From Antedon mediterranea (lineage: Eukaryota > Echinodermata > Crinoidea > Comatulida > Antedonidae), in NCBI RefSeq assembly GCF_964355755.1, contig NC_092675.1, positions 8,941,312 through 9,005,311 on the forward strand: a stretch of 64,000 nt of DNA, read 5' to 3'. The notes under the pieces were generated by a model. It was given only the letters and a program-made list of their open reading frames with translations. It did not search any database and was not told the DNA's origin. The translations under genes were made by a program, and so were the position numbers. Positions 21,776 through 34,575 of the stretch are shown here, in pieces. The first letter of the stretch is position 1. The number at the start of each line of letters is the position of its first letter.

Positions 21776-21893
21776 CTATGTTTAACTTTTTTAAATTATA
21801 CTAAACAATGTTTATTTTACCTTTCAATTATGTTTTTTGACAGTAACTATAAGATCTTTCTCAGTTATAATCTTGAACCGCAAGGAACCGAAT

Positions 21894-22011
21894 GTCTACA
21901 ACCATACCACGTTGAAAACACCGGTTCTCGTCCGAACACCGCAGTTAAACAACGTCGGGCCTGGTTAGTACTTGGATGGGAGACCGCCTGGGAATACCTG
22001 GTGTCGTAGAC
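21894..22011 (+). rRNA. 5S rRNA gene 45
   Basis: Leader S with GGAACC; consensus. Third of three. Confidence 0.95.
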
Positions 22012-22808
22012 CTATGTTTAACTTTTTTAAATTATACTAAATAAAGTTTATTTTACCTTTCAATTATATTTTCAAGACAGTAACTATAAGATCTTTCTAA
22101 GTTCTAATCTTGAACCGCAAGTAACCGAATGTCTACAACCGTACCAGGTTGCCTAGCCTGTGAATATCTGTTGTCGTACACCTGTTTTTATCTTTTTAAT
22201 AATCCTAAAATATAGTCTCCTTTAAGTGTTTCGATTTTCCAAAAATGTGTTTATACTGTTGATGATAGTATAAGTAAATAAATTCAAACTTTAACCGCAA
22301 TTAATCGAAAGTTTTTCAACTAAACTGCATTGAAAACAACGGTTCTCGTCCGATCACTGAAGTTAAACAAGTTGTTGTTCAAAGACATGTTTGTTGTTGT
22401 ATGTTGCTGCTGTGGTGACGGTACAAACGTCACTGTACTACGCGGGCGTCCACTTGTGTGCGCGTTTGATTCTTAGCAACAAAGCGGCCTGAATCTTTTG
22501 TACATGCCGCTAATGTGTTATGCTTCATTGTACAGTGTTATTGTTTCCTTTATATTATCTTTTTAAGAACCTCAGTATAACTTTTTAAATTATACTAAAC
22601 AAAGTTGAATTTACCTTTCAAGTATGTGTTTCTTCAACAGAAGTGGGTGTAAATACCAACGTCATGGTTTCAGCAGCTGCTAATTTCAATCCTAGAAAAT
22701 GTTCTATAATAAATGAACAAAACTATTAGGTTATAGGATATATATGTTTATAGAGATTTTGACAGTGAATATAAGATGTATATATACTTGAACCGCAAGT
22801 AACCGAAC

Positions 22809-22926
22809 GTCTACAACCATACCACGTTGAAAACACCGGTTCTCGTCCGAACACCGCAGTTAAACAACGTCGGGCCTGGTTAGTACTTGGATGGGAGACC
22901 GCCTGGGAATACCTGGTGTCGTAGAC
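22809..22926 (+). rRNA. 5S rRNA gene 46
   Basis: Leader T; consensus. First of three; counterpart of gene 38 at +3862. Confidence 0.95.
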
Positions 22927-23044
22927 CTATGTTTAACTTTTTTAAATTATACTAAACAATGTTTATTTTACCTTTCAATTATGTTTTTTGACAGTAACTA
23001 TAAAATCTTTCTCAGTTATAATCTTGAACCGCAAGTAACCGAAT

Positions 23045-23162
23045 GTCTACAACCATACCACGTTGAAAACACCGGTTCTCGTCCGAACACCGCAGTTAAA
23101 CAACGTCGGGCCTGGTTAGTACTTGGATGGGAGACCGCCTGGGAATACCTGGTGTCGTAGAC
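23045..23162 (+). rRNA. 5S rRNA gene 47
   Basis: Leader S; consensus. Second of three. Confidence 0.95.
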
Positions 23163-23281
23163 CTATGTTTAACTTTTTTAAATTATACTAAATAAAGTTT
23201 ATTTTACCTTTCAATTATATTTTTATGACAGTAACTATAAGATCTTTCTAAGTTATAATCTTGAACCGCAAGTAACCGAAC

Positions 23282-23399
23282 GTCTACAACCATACCACGT
23301 TGAAAACACCGGTTCTCCTCCGAACACCGCAGTTAAACAACGTCGGGCCTGGTTAGTACTTGGATGGGAGACCGCCTGGGAATACCTGGTGTCGTAGAC
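23282..23399 (+). rRNA. 5S rRNA gene 48 (G37C)
   Basis: Leader S; G37C. Third of three. Confidence 0.94.
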
Positions 23400-24195
23400 C
23401 TATGTTTAACTTTTTTAAATTATACTAAACAATGTTTATTTTACCTTTCAATTATGTTTTTTGACAGTAACTATAAGATCTTTCTCAGTTATAATCTTGA
23501 ACCGCAAGTAACCGAATGTCTACAACCGTACCAGGTTGCCTAGCCTGTGAATATCTGTTGTCGTACACCTGTTTTTCTCTTTTTAATAATCCTAAAATAT
23601 AGTCTCGTTTAAGTGTTTCGATTTTCCAAAAATGTGTTTATACTGTTGATGATAGTATAAGTAAATAAATTCAAACTGTAACCGCAATTAATCGAAAGTT
23701 TTTCAACTAAACTGCATTGAAAACAACGGTTCTCGTCCGATCACTGAAGTTAAACAAGTTGTTGTTCAAAGACATGTTTGTTGTTGTATGTTGCTGCTGT
23801 GGTGACGGTACAAACGTCACTGTACTACGCGGGCGTCCACTTGTGTGCGCGTTTGATTCTTAGCAACAAAGCGGCCTGAATCTTTTGTACATGCCGCTAA
23901 TGTGTTATGCTTCATTGTACAGTGTTATTGTTTCCTTTATATTATCTTTTTAAGAACCTCAGTATAACTTTTTAAATTATACTAAACAAAGTTGAATTTA
24001 CCTTTCAAGTATGTGTTTCTTCAACAGAAGTGGGTGTAAATACCAACGTCATGGTTTCAGCAGCTGCTAATTTCAATCCTAGAAAATGTTCTATAATAAA
24101 TGAACAAAACTATTAGGTTATAGGATATATATGTTTATAGAGATTTTGACAGTGAATATAAGATGTATATATACTTGAACCGCAAGTAACCGAAC

Positions 24196-24313
24196 GTCTA
24201 CAACCATACCACGTTGAAAACACCGGTTCTCGTCCGAACACCGCAGTTAAACAACGTCGGGCCTGGTTAGTACTTGGATGGGAGACCGCCTGGGAATACC
24301 TGGTGTCGTAGAC
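24196..24313 (+). rRNA. 5S rRNA gene 49
   Basis: Leader T; consensus. First of two. Confidence 0.95.
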
Positions 24314-24431
24314 CTATGTTTAACTTTTTTAAATTATACTAAACAATGTTTATTTTACCTTTCAATTATGTTTTTTGACAGTAACTATAAGATCTTTCTC
24401 AGTTATAATCTTGAACCGCAAGTAACCGAAT

Positions 24432-24549
24432 GTCTACAACCATACCACGTTGAAAACACCGGTTCTCGTCCGAACACCGCAGTTAAACAACGTCGGGCCT
24501 GGTTAGTACTTGGATGGAAGACCGCCTGGGAATACCTGGTGTCGTAGAC
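24432..24549 (+). rRNA. 5S rRNA gene 50 (G87A)
   Basis: Leader S; G87A. Second of two. Confidence 0.92.
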
Positions 24550-25283
24550 CTATGTTTAACTTTTTTAAATTATACTAAACAATGTTTATTTTACCTTTCA
24601 ATTATGTTTTTTGACAGTAACTATAAGTTCTTTCTCAGTTATAATCTTGAACCGCAAGTAACCGAATGTCTACAACCGTACCAGGTTGCCTAGCCTGTGA
24701 ATATCTGTTGTCGTACACCTGTTTTTATCTTTTTAATAATCCTAAAATATAGTCTCGTTTAAGTGTTTCTATTTTCCAAAAATGTGTTTATACTGTTGAT
24801 GATAGTATAAGTAAATAAATTCAAACTGTAACCGCAATTAATCGAAAGTTTTTCAACTAAACTGCATTGAAAACAACGGTTCTCGTCCGATCACTGAAGT
24901 TAAACAAGTTGTTGTTCAAAGACATGTTTGTTGTTGTATGTTGCTGCTGTGGTGACGGTACAAACGTCACTGTACTACGCGGGCGTCCACTTGTGTGCGC
25001 GTTTGATTCTTAGCAACAAAGCGGCCTGAATCTTTTGTACATGCCGCTAATGTGTTATGCTTCATTGTACAGTGTTATTGTTTCCTTTATATTATCTTTT
25101 TAAGAACCTCAGTATAACTTTTTAAATTATACTAAACAAAGTTGAATTTACCTTTCAAGTATGTGTTTCTTCAACAGAAGTGGGTGTAAATATCAACGTC
25201 ATGGTTTCAGCAGCTGCTAATTTCAATCCTAGAAAATGTTCTATAATAAATGAACAAAAGTATTAGGTTATAAGTAACCGAAC

Positions 25284-25401
25284 GTCTACAACCATACCAT
25301 GTTGAAAACACCGGTTCTCGTCCGAACACCGCAGTTAAACAACGTCGGGCCTCGTTAGTACTTGGATGGGAGACCGCCTGGGAATACCTGGTGTCGTAGA
25401 C
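25284..25401 (+). rRNA. 5S rRNA gene 51 (D leader; C17T, G70C)
   Basis: Leader D; C17T, G70C. First of two. Confidence 0.85.
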
Positions 25402-25519
25402 CTATGTTTAACTTTTTTAAATTATACTAAACAATGTTTATTTTACCTTTCAATTATGTTTTTTGACAGTAACTATAAGATCTTTCTAAGTTATAATCTT
25501 GAACCGCAAGTAACCGAAC

Positions 25520-25637
25520 GTCTACAACCATACCACGTTGAAAACACCGGTTCTCCTCCGAACACCGCAGTTAAACAACGTCGGGCCTGGTTAGTACTTG
25601 GATGGGAGACCGCCTGGGAATACCTGGTGTCGTAGAC
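25520..25637 (+). rRNA. 5S rRNA gene 52 (G37C)
   Basis: Leader S; G37C. Second of two. Confidence 0.94.
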
Positions 25638-26433
25638 CTATGTTTAACTTTTTTAAATTATACTAAACAATGTTTATTTTACCTTTCAATTATGTTTTTT
25701 GACAGTAACTATAAGATCTTTCTCAGTTATAATCTTGAACCGCAAGTAACCGAATGTCTACAACCGTACCAGGTTGCCTAGCCTGTGAATATCTGTTGTC
25801 GTACACCTGTTTTTATCTTTTTAATAATCCTAAAATATAGTCTCGTTTAAGTGTTTCTATTTTCCAAAAATGTGTTTATACTGTTGATGATAGTATAAGT
25901 AAATAAATTCAAACTGTAACCGCAATTAATCGAAAGTTTTTCAACTAAACTGCATTGAAAACAACGGTTCTCGTCCGATCACTGAAGTTAAACAAGTTGT
26001 TGTTCAAAGACATGTTTGTTGTTGTATGTTGCTGCTGTGGTGACGGTACAAACGTCACTGTACTACGCGGGCGTCCACTTGTGTGCGCGTTTGATTCTTA
26101 GCAACAACGCGGCCTGAATCTTTTGTACATGCCGCTATTGTGTTATGCTTCTTTGTACAGTGTTATTGTTTCCTTTATATTATCTTTTTAAGAACCTCAG
26201 TATAACTTTTTAAATTATACTAAAAAAAGTTGAATTTACCTTTCAAGTATGTGTTTCTTCAACAGAAGTGGGTGTAAATACCAACGTCATGGTTTCAGCA
26301 GCTGCTAATTTCAATCCTAGAAAATGTTCTATAATAAATGAACAAAACTATTAGGTTATAGGATATATATATTTATAGAGATTTTGACAGTGAATATAAG
26401 ATGTATATATACTTGAACCGCAAGTAACCGAAC

Positions 26434-26551
26434 GTCTACAACCATACCACGTTGAAAACACCGGTTCTCGTCCGAACACCGCAGTTAAACAACGTCGGGC
26501 CTGGTTAGTACTTGGATGGGAGACCGCCTGGGAATACCTGGTGTCGTAGAC
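26434..26551 (+). rRNA. 5S rRNA gene 53
   Basis: Leader T; consensus. First of two. Confidence 0.95.
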
Positions 26552-26669
26552 CTATGTTTAACTTTTTTAAATTATACTAAACAATGTTTATTTTACCTTT
26601 CAATTATGTTTTTTGACAGTAACTATAAGATCTTTCTCAGTTATAATCTTGAACCGCAAGGAACCGAAT

Positions 26670-26787
26670 GTCTACAACCATACCACGTTGAAAACACCGG
26701 TTCTCGTCCGAACACCGCAGTTAAACAACGTCGGGCCTGGTTAGTACTTGGATGGGAGACCGCCTGGGAATACCTGGTGTCGTAGAC
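26670..26787 (+). rRNA. 5S rRNA gene 54
   Basis: Leader S with GGAACC; consensus. Second of two. Confidence 0.95.
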
Positions 26788-27584
26788 CTATGTTTAACTT
26801 TTTTAAATTATACTAAATAAAGTTTATTTTACCTTTCAATTATATTTTTATGACAGTAACTATAAGATCTTTCTAAGTTATAATCTTGAACCGCAAGTAA
26901 CCGAATGTCTACAACCGTACCAGGTTGCCTAGCCTGTGAATATCTGTTGTCGTACACCTGTTTTTATCTTTTTAATAATCCTAAAATATAGTCTCGTTTA
27001 AGTGTTTCGATTTTCCAAAAATGTGTTTATACTGTTGATGATAGTATAAGTAAATAAATTCAAACTGTAACCGCAATTAATCGAAAGTTTTTCAACTAAA
27101 CTGCATTGAAAACAACTGTTCTCGTCCGATCACTGAAGTTAAACAAGTTGTTGTTCAAAGACATGTTTGTTGTTGTATGTTGCTGCTGTGGTGACGGTAC
27201 AAACGTCACTGTACTACGCGATCGTCCACTTGTGTGCGCGTTTGATTCTTAGCAACAAAGCGGCCTGAATCTTTTGTACATGCCGCTATTGTGTTATGCT
27301 TCTTTGTACAGTGTTATTATTTCCTTTATATTATCTTTTTAAGAACCTCAGTATAACTTTTTAAATTATACTAAACAAAGTTGAATTTACCTTTCAAGTA
27401 TGTGTTTCTTCAACAGAAGTGGGTGTAAATACCAACGTCATGGTTTCAGCAGCTGCTAATTTCAATCCTAGAAAATGTTCTATAATAAATGAACAAAACT
27501 ATTAGGTTATAGGATATATGTGTTTATAGAGATTTTGACAGTGAATATAAGATTTATATATACTTGAACCGCAAGTAACCGAAC

Positions 27585-27702
27585 GTCTACAACCATACCA
27601 TGTTGAAAACACCGGTTCTCGTCCGAACACCGGAGTTAAACAACGTCGGGCCTCGTTAGTACTTGGATGGGAGACCGCCTGGGAATACCTGGTGTCGTAG
27701 AC
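27585..27702 (+). rRNA. 5S rRNA gene 55 (C17T, C49G, G70C)
   Basis: Leader T; C17T, C49G, G70C. First of three; the spacer before it carries GCGATCG near 27220. Confidence 0.9.
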
Positions 27703-27821
27703 CTATGTTTAACTTTTTTAAATTATACTAAACAAAGTTTATTTTACCTTTCAATTATGTTTTTATGACAGTAACTATAAGATCTTTCTAAGTTATAATC
27801 TTGAACCGCAAGTAACCGAAC

Positions 27822-27939
27822 GTCTACAACCATACCACGTTGAAAACACCGGTTCTCCTCCGAACACCGCAGTTAAACAACGTCGGGCCTGGTTAGTACT
27901 TGGATGGGAGACCGCCTGGGAATACCTGGTGTCGTAGAC
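27822..27939 (+). rRNA. 5S rRNA gene 56 (G37C)
   Basis: Leader S; G37C. Second of three. Confidence 0.94.
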
Positions 27940-28057
27940 CTATGTTTAACTTTTTTAAATTATACTAAACAATGTTTATTTTACCTTTCAATTATGTTTT
28001 TTGACAGTAACTATAAGATCTTTCTCAGTTATAATCTTGAACCGCAAGTAACCGAAT

Positions 28058-28175
28058 GTCTACAACCATACCACGTTGAAAACACCGGTTCTCGTCCGAA
28101 CACCGCAGTTAAACAACGTCGGGCCTGGTTAGTACTTGGATGGGAGACCGCCTGGGAATACCTGGTGTCGTAGAC
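28058..28175 (+). rRNA. 5S rRNA gene 57
   Basis: Leader S; consensus. Third of three; counterpart of gene 1 at +28034. Confidence 0.95.
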
Positions 28176-28971
28176 CTATGTTTAACTTTTTTAAATTATA
28201 CTAAACAATGTTTATTTTACCTTTCAATTATGTTTTTTGACAGTAACTATAAGATCTTTCTCAGTTATAATCTTGAACCGCAAGTAACCGAATGTCTACA
28301 ACCGTACCAGGTTGCCTAGCCTGTGAATATCTGTTGTCGTACACCTGTTTTTATCTTTTTAATAATCCTAAAATATAGTCTCGTTTAAGTGTTTCTATTT
28401 TCCAAAAATGTGTTTATACTGTTGATGATAGTATAAGTAAATAAATTCAAACTGTAACCGCAATTAATCGAAAGTTTTTCAACTAAACTGCATTGAAAAC
28501 AACGGTTCTCGTCCGATCACTGAAGTTAAACAAGTTGTTGTTCAAAGACATGTTTGTTGTTGTATGTTGCTGCTGTGGTGACGGTACAAACGTCACTGTA
28601 CTACGCGGGCGTCCACTTGTGTGCGCGTTTGATTCTTAGCAACAACGCGGCCTGAATCTTTTGTACATGCCGCTATTGTGTTATGCTTCTTTGTACAGTG
28701 TTATTGTTTCCTTTATATTATCTTTTTAAGAACCTCAGTATAACTTTTTAAATTATACTAAAAAAAGTTGAATTTACCTTTCAAGTATGTGTTTCTTCAA
28801 CAGAAGTGGGTGTAAATACCAACGTCATGGTTTCAGCAGCTGCTAATTTCAATCCTAGAAAATGTTCTATAATAAATGAACAAAACTATTAGGTTATAGG
28901 ATATATATATTTATAGAGATTTTGACAGTGAATATAAGATGTATATATACTTGAACCGCAAGTAACCGAAC

Positions 28972-29089
28972 GTCTACAACCATACCACGTTGAAAACACC
29001 GGTTCTCGTCCGAACACCGCAGTTAAACAACGTCGGGCCTGGTTAGTACTTGGATGGGAGACCGCCTGGGAATACCTGGTGTCGTAGAC
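28972..29089 (+). rRNA. 5S rRNA gene 58
   Basis: Leader T; consensus. First of two. Confidence 0.95.
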
Positions 29090-29207
29090 CTATGTTTAAC
29101 TTTTTTAAATTATACTAAACAATGTTTATTTTACCTTTCAATTATGTTTTTTGACAGTAACTATAAGATCTTTCTCAGTTATAATCTTGAACCGCAAGGA
29201 ACCGAAT

Positions 29208-29325
29208 GTCTACAACCATACCACGTTGAAAACACCGGTTCTCGTCCGAACACCGCAGTTAAACAACGTCGGGCCTGGTTAGTACTTGGATGGGAGACCG
29301 CCTGGGAATACCTGGTGTCGTAGAC
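29208..29325 (+). rRNA. 5S rRNA gene 59
   Basis: Leader S with GGAACC; consensus. Second of two. Confidence 0.95.
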
Positions 29326-30122
29326 CTATGTTTAACTTTTTTAAATTATACTAAATAAAGTTTATTTTACCTTTCAATTATATTTTTATGACAGTAACTA
29401 TAAGATCTTTCTAAGTTATAATCTTGAACCGCAAGTAACCGAATGTCTACAACCGTACCAGGTTGCCTAGCCTGTGAATATCTGTTGTCGTACACCTGTT
29501 TTTATCTTTTTAATAATCCTAAAATATAGTCTCGTTTAAGTGTTTCGATTTTCCAAAAATGTGTTTATACTGTTGATGATAGTATAAGTAAATAAATTCA
29601 AACTGTAACCGCAATTAATCGAAAGTTTTTCAACTAAACTGCATTGAAAACAACTGTTCTCGTCCGATCACTGAAGTTAAACAAGTTGTTGTTCAAAGAC
29701 ATGTTTGTTGTTGTATGTTGCTGCTGTGGTGACGGTACAAACGTCACTGTACTACGCGGGCGTCCACTTGTGTGCGCGTTTGATTCTTAGCAACAAAGCG
29801 GCCTGAATCTTTTGTACATGCCGCTATTGTGTTATGCTTCTTTGTACAGTGTTATTGTTTCCTTTATATTATCTTTTTAAGAACCTCAGTATAACTTTTT
29901 AAATTATACTAAACAAAGTTGAATTTACCTTTCAAGTATGTGTTTCTTCAACAGAAGTGGGTGTAAATACCAACGTCATGGTTTCAGCAGCTGCTAATTT
30001 CAATCCTAGAAAATGTTCTATAATAAATGAACAAAACTATTAGGTTATAGGATATATGTGTTTATAGAGATTTTGACAGTGAATATAAGATTTATATATA
30101 CTTGAACCGCAAGTAACCGAAC

Positions 30123-30240
30123 GTCTACAACCATACCATGTTGAAAACACCGGTTCTCGTCCGAACACCGCAGTTAAACAACGTCGGGCCTCGTTAGTAC
30201 TTGGATGGGAGACCGCCTGGGAATACCTGGTGTCGTAGAC
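30123..30240 (+). rRNA. 5S rRNA gene 60 (C17T, G70C)
   Basis: Leader T; C17T, G70C. First of four. Confidence 0.9.
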
Positions 30241-30359
30241 CTATGTTTAACTTTTTTAAATTATACTAAACAAAGTTTATTTTACCTTTCAATTATGTTT
30301 TTATGACAGTAACTATAAGATCTTTCTAAGTTATAATCTTGAACCGCAAGTAACCGAAC

Positions 30360-30477
30360 GTCTACAACCATACCACGTTGAAAACACCGGTTCTCCTCCG
30401 AACACTGCAGTTAAACAACGTCGGGCCTGGTTAGTACTTGGATGGGAGACCGCCTGGGAATACCTGGTGTCGTAGAC
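30360..30477 (+). rRNA. 5S rRNA gene 61 (G37C, C47T)
   Basis: Leader S; G37C, C47T. Second of four. Confidence 0.93.
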
Positions 30478-30596
30478 CTATGTTTAACTTTTTTAAATTA
30501 TACTAAACAATGTTTATTTTACCTTTCAATTATGTTTTTATGACAGTAACTATAAGATCTTTCTAAGTTATAATCTTGAACCGCAAGTAACCGAAC

Positions 30597-30714
30597 GTCT
30601 ACAACCATACCACGTTGAAAACACCGGTTCTCCTCCGAACACCGCAGTTAAACAACGTCGGGCCTGGTTAGTACCTGGATGGGAGACCGCCTGGGAATAC
30701 CTGGTGTCGTAGAC
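30597..30714 (+). rRNA. 5S rRNA gene 62 (G37C, T79C)
   Basis: Leader S; G37C, T79C, as in gene 6. Third of four. Confidence 0.92.
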
Positions 30715-30832
30715 CTATGTTTAACTTTTTTAAATTATACTAAACAATGTTTATTTTACCTTTCAATTATGTTTTTTGACAGTAACTATAAGATCTTTCT
30801 CAGTTATAATCTTGAACCGCAAGGAACCGAAT

Positions 30833-30950
30833 GTCTACAACCATACCACGTTGAAAACACAGGTTCTCGTCCGAACACCGCAGTTAAACAACGTCGGGCC
30901 TGGTTAGTACTTGGATGGGAGACCGCCTGGGAATACCTGGTGTCGTAGAC
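30833..30950 (+). rRNA. 5S rRNA gene 63 (C29A)
   Basis: Leader S with GGAACC; C29A, as in gene 7. Fourth of four. Confidence 0.92.
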
Positions 30951-31746
30951 CTATGTTTAACTTTTTTAAATTATACTAAACAATGTTTATTTTACCTTTC
31001 AATTATGTTTTTTGACAGTAACTATAAGATCTTTCTCAGTTATAATCTTGAACCGCAAGTAACCGAATGTCTACAACCGTACCAGGTTGCCTAGCCTGTG
31101 AATATCTGTTGTCGTACACCTGTTTTTATCTTTTTAATAATCCTAAAATATAGTCTCGTTTAAGTGTTTCTATTTTCCAAAAATGTGTTTATACTGTTGA
31201 TGATAGTATAAGTAAATAAATTCAAACTGTAACCGCAATTAATCGAAAGTTTTTCAACTAAACTGCATTGAAAACAACGGTTCTCGTCCGATCACTGAAG
31301 TTAAACAAGTTGTTGTTCAAAGACATGTTTGTTGTTGTATGTTGCTGCTGTGGTGACGGTACAAACGTCACTGTACTACGCGGGCGTCCACTTGTGTGCG
31401 CGTTTGATTCTTAGCAACAACGCGGCCTGAATCTTTTGTACATGCCGCTATTGTGTTATGCTTCTTTGTACAGTGTTATTGTTTCCTTTATATTATCTTT
31501 TTAAGAACCTCAGTATAACTTTTTAAATTATACTAAACAAAGTTGAATTTACCTTTCAAGTATGTGTTTCTTCAACAGAAGTGGGTGTAAATACCAACGT
31601 CATGGTTTCAGCAGCTGCTAATTTCAATCCTAGAAAATGTTCTATAATAAATGAACAAAACTATTAGATTATAGGATATATATATTTATAGAGATTTTGA
31701 CAGTGAATATAAGATGTATATATACTTGAACCGCAAGTAACCGAAC

Positions 31747-31864
31747 GTCTACAACCATACCACGTTGAAAACACCGGTTCTCGTCCGAACACCGCAGTTA
31801 AACAACGTCGGGCCTGGTTAGTACTTGGATGGGAGACCGCCTGGGAATACCTGGTGTCGTAGAC
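31747..31864 (+). rRNA. 5S rRNA gene 64
   Basis: Leader T; consensus. First of two. Confidence 0.95.
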
Positions 31865-31982
31865 CTATGTTTAACTTTTTTAAATTATACTAAACAATGT
31901 TTATTTTACCTTTCAATTATGTTTTTTGACAGTAACTATAAGATCTTTCTCAGTTATAATCTTGAACCGCAAGTAACCGAAT

Positions 31983-32100
31983 GTCTACAACCATACCACG
32001 TTGAAAACACCGGTTCTCGTCCGAACACCGCCGTTAAACAACGTCGGGCCTGGTTAGTACTTGGATTGTTGACCGCCTGGGAATACCTGGTGTCGTAGAC
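31983..32100 (+). rRNA. 5S rRNA gene 65, C-box damaged (A50C, G85T, G87T, A88T)
   Basis: Leader S. GGATTGTTGACC replaces GGATGGGAGACC: three changes in four positions of the C-box, plus A50C in the A-box. TFIIIA binding is probably weakened, so this may be a full-length pseudogene. Second of two. Confidence 0.85.
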
Positions 32101-32897
32101 CTATGTTTAACTTTTTTAAATTATACTAAATAAAGTTTATTTTACCTTTCAATTATATTTTCAAGACAGTAACTATAAGATCTTTCTAAGTTCTAATCTT
32201 GAACCGCAAGTAACCGAATGTCTACAACCGTACCAGGTTGCCTAGCCTGTGAATATCTGTTGTCGTACACCTGTTTTTATCTTTTTAATAATCCTAAAAT
32301 ATAGTCTCCTTTAAGTGTTTCGATTTTCCAAAAATGTGTTTATACTGTTGATGATAGTATAAGTAAATAAATTCAAACTTTAACCGCAATTAATCGAAAG
32401 TTTTTCAACTAAACTGCATTGAAAACAACGGTTCTCGTCCGATCACTGAAGTTAAACAAGTTGTTGTTCAAAGACATGTTTGTTGTTGTATGTTGCTGCT
32501 GTGGTGACGGTACAAACGTCACTGTACTACGCGGGCGTCCACTTGTGTGCGCGTTTGATTCTTAGCAACAAAGCGGCCTGAATCTTTTGTACATGCCACT
32601 AATGTGTTATGCTTCATTGTACAGTGTTATTGTTTCCTTTATATTATCTTTTTAAGAACCTCAGTATAACTTTTTAAATTATACTAAACAAAGTTGAATT
32701 TACCTTTCAAGTATGTGTTTCTTCAACAGAAGTGGGTGTAAATACCAACGTCATGGTTTCAGCAGCTGCTAATTTCAATCCTAGAAAATGTTCTATAATA
32801 AATGAACAAAACTATTAGGTTATAGGATATATATGTTTATAGAGATTTTGACAGTGAATATAAGATGTATATATACTTGAACCGCAAGTAACCGAAC

Positions 32898-33015
32898 GTC
32901 TACAACCATACCACGTTGAAAACACCGGTTCTCGTCCGAACACCGCAGTTAAACAACGTCGGGCCTGGTTAGTACTTGGATGGGAGACCGCCTGGGAATA
33001 CCTGGTGTCGTAGAC
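32898..33015 (+). rRNA. 5S rRNA gene 66
   Basis: Leader T; consensus. First of two; the spacer before it has CATGCCACTAATG instead of CATGCCGCTAATG. Confidence 0.95.
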
Positions 33016-33133
33016 CTATGTTTAACTTTTTTAAATTATACTAAACAATGTTTATTTTACCTTTCAATTATGTTTTTTGACAGTAACTATAAGATCTTTC
33101 TCAGTTATAATCTTGAACCGCAAGTAACCGAAT

Positions 33134-33251
33134 GTCTACAACCATACCACGTTGAAAACACCGGTTCTCGTCCGAACACCGCAGTTAAACAACGTCGGGC
33201 CTGGTTAGTACTTGGATGGAAGACCGCCTGGGAATACCTGGTGTCGTAGAC
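33134..33251 (+). rRNA. 5S rRNA gene 67 (G87A)
   Basis: Leader S; G87A. Second of two. Confidence 0.92.
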
Positions 33252-33985
33252 CTATGTTTAACTTTTTTAAATTATACTAAACAATGTTTATTTTACCTTT
33301 CAATTATGTTTTTTGACAGTAACTATAAGTTCTTTCTCAGTTATAATCTTGAACCGCAAGTAACCGAATGTCTACAACCGTACCAGGTTGCCTAGCCTGT
33401 GAATATCTGTTGTCGTACACCTGTTTTTATCTTTTTAATAATCCTAAAATATAGTCTCGTTTAAGTGTTTCTATTTTCCAAAAATGTGTTTATACTGTTG
33501 ATGATAGTATAAGTAAATAAATTCAAACTGTAACCGCAATTAATCGAAAGTTTTTCAACTAAACTGCATTGAAAACAACGGTTCTCGTCCGATCACTGAA
33601 GTTAAACAAGTTGTTGTTCAAAGACATGTTTGTTGTTGTATGTTGCTGCTGTGGTGACGGTACAAACGTCACTGTACTACGCGGGCGTCCACTTGTGTGC
33701 GCGTTTGATTCTTAGCAACAAAGCGGCCTGAATCTTTTGTACATGCCGCTAATGTGTTATGCTTCATTGTACAGTGTTATTGTCTCCTTTATATTATCTT
33801 TTTAAGAACCTCAGTATAACTTTTTAAATTATACTAAACAAAGTTGAATTTACCTTTCAAGTATGTGTTTCTTCAACAGAAGTGGGTGTAAATATCAACG
33901 TCATGGTTTCAGCAGCTGCTAATTTCAATCCTAGAAAATGTTCTATAATAAATGAACAAAAGTATTAGGTTATAAGTAACCGAAC

Positions 33986-34103
33986 GTCTACAACCATACC
34001 ATGTTGAAAACACCGGTTCTCGTCCGAACACCGCAGTTAAACAACGTCGGGCCTCGTTAGTACTTGGATGGGAGACCGCCTGGGAATACCTGGTGTCGTA
34101 GAC
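33986..34103 (+). rRNA. 5S rRNA gene 68 (D leader; C17T, G70C)
   Basis: Leader D; C17T, G70C. First of three. Confidence 0.85.
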
Positions 34104-34221
34104 CTATGTTTAACTTTTTTAAATTATACTAAACAATGTTTATTTTACCTTTCAATTATGTTTTTTGACAGTAACTATAAGATCTTTCTAAGTTATAATC
34201 TTGAACCGCAAGTAACCGAAC

Positions 34222-34339
34222 GTCTACAACCATACCACGTTGAAAACACCGGTTCTCGTCCGAACACCGCAGTTAAACAACGTCGGGCCTGGTTAGTACT
34301 TGGATGGGAGACCGCCTGGGAATACCTGGTGTCGTAGAC
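34222..34339 (+). rRNA. 5S rRNA gene 69
   Basis: Leader S ending GAAC; consensus. Second of three. Confidence 0.95.
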
Positions 34340-34457
34340 CTATGTTTAACTTTTTTAAATTATACTAAACAATGTTTATTTTACCTTTCAATTATGTTTT
34401 TTGACAGTAACTATAAGATCTTTCTCAGTTATAATCTTGAACCGCAAGTAACCGAAT

Positions 34458-34575
34458 GTCTACAACCATACCACGTTGAAAACACCGGTTCTCGTCCGAA
34501 CACCGCAGTTAAACAACGTCGGGCCTGGTTAGTACTTGGATGGGAGACCGCCTGGGAATACCTGGTGTCGTAGAC
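34458..34575 (+). rRNA. 5S rRNA gene 70
   Basis: Leader S; consensus. Third of three. Confidence 0.95.
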
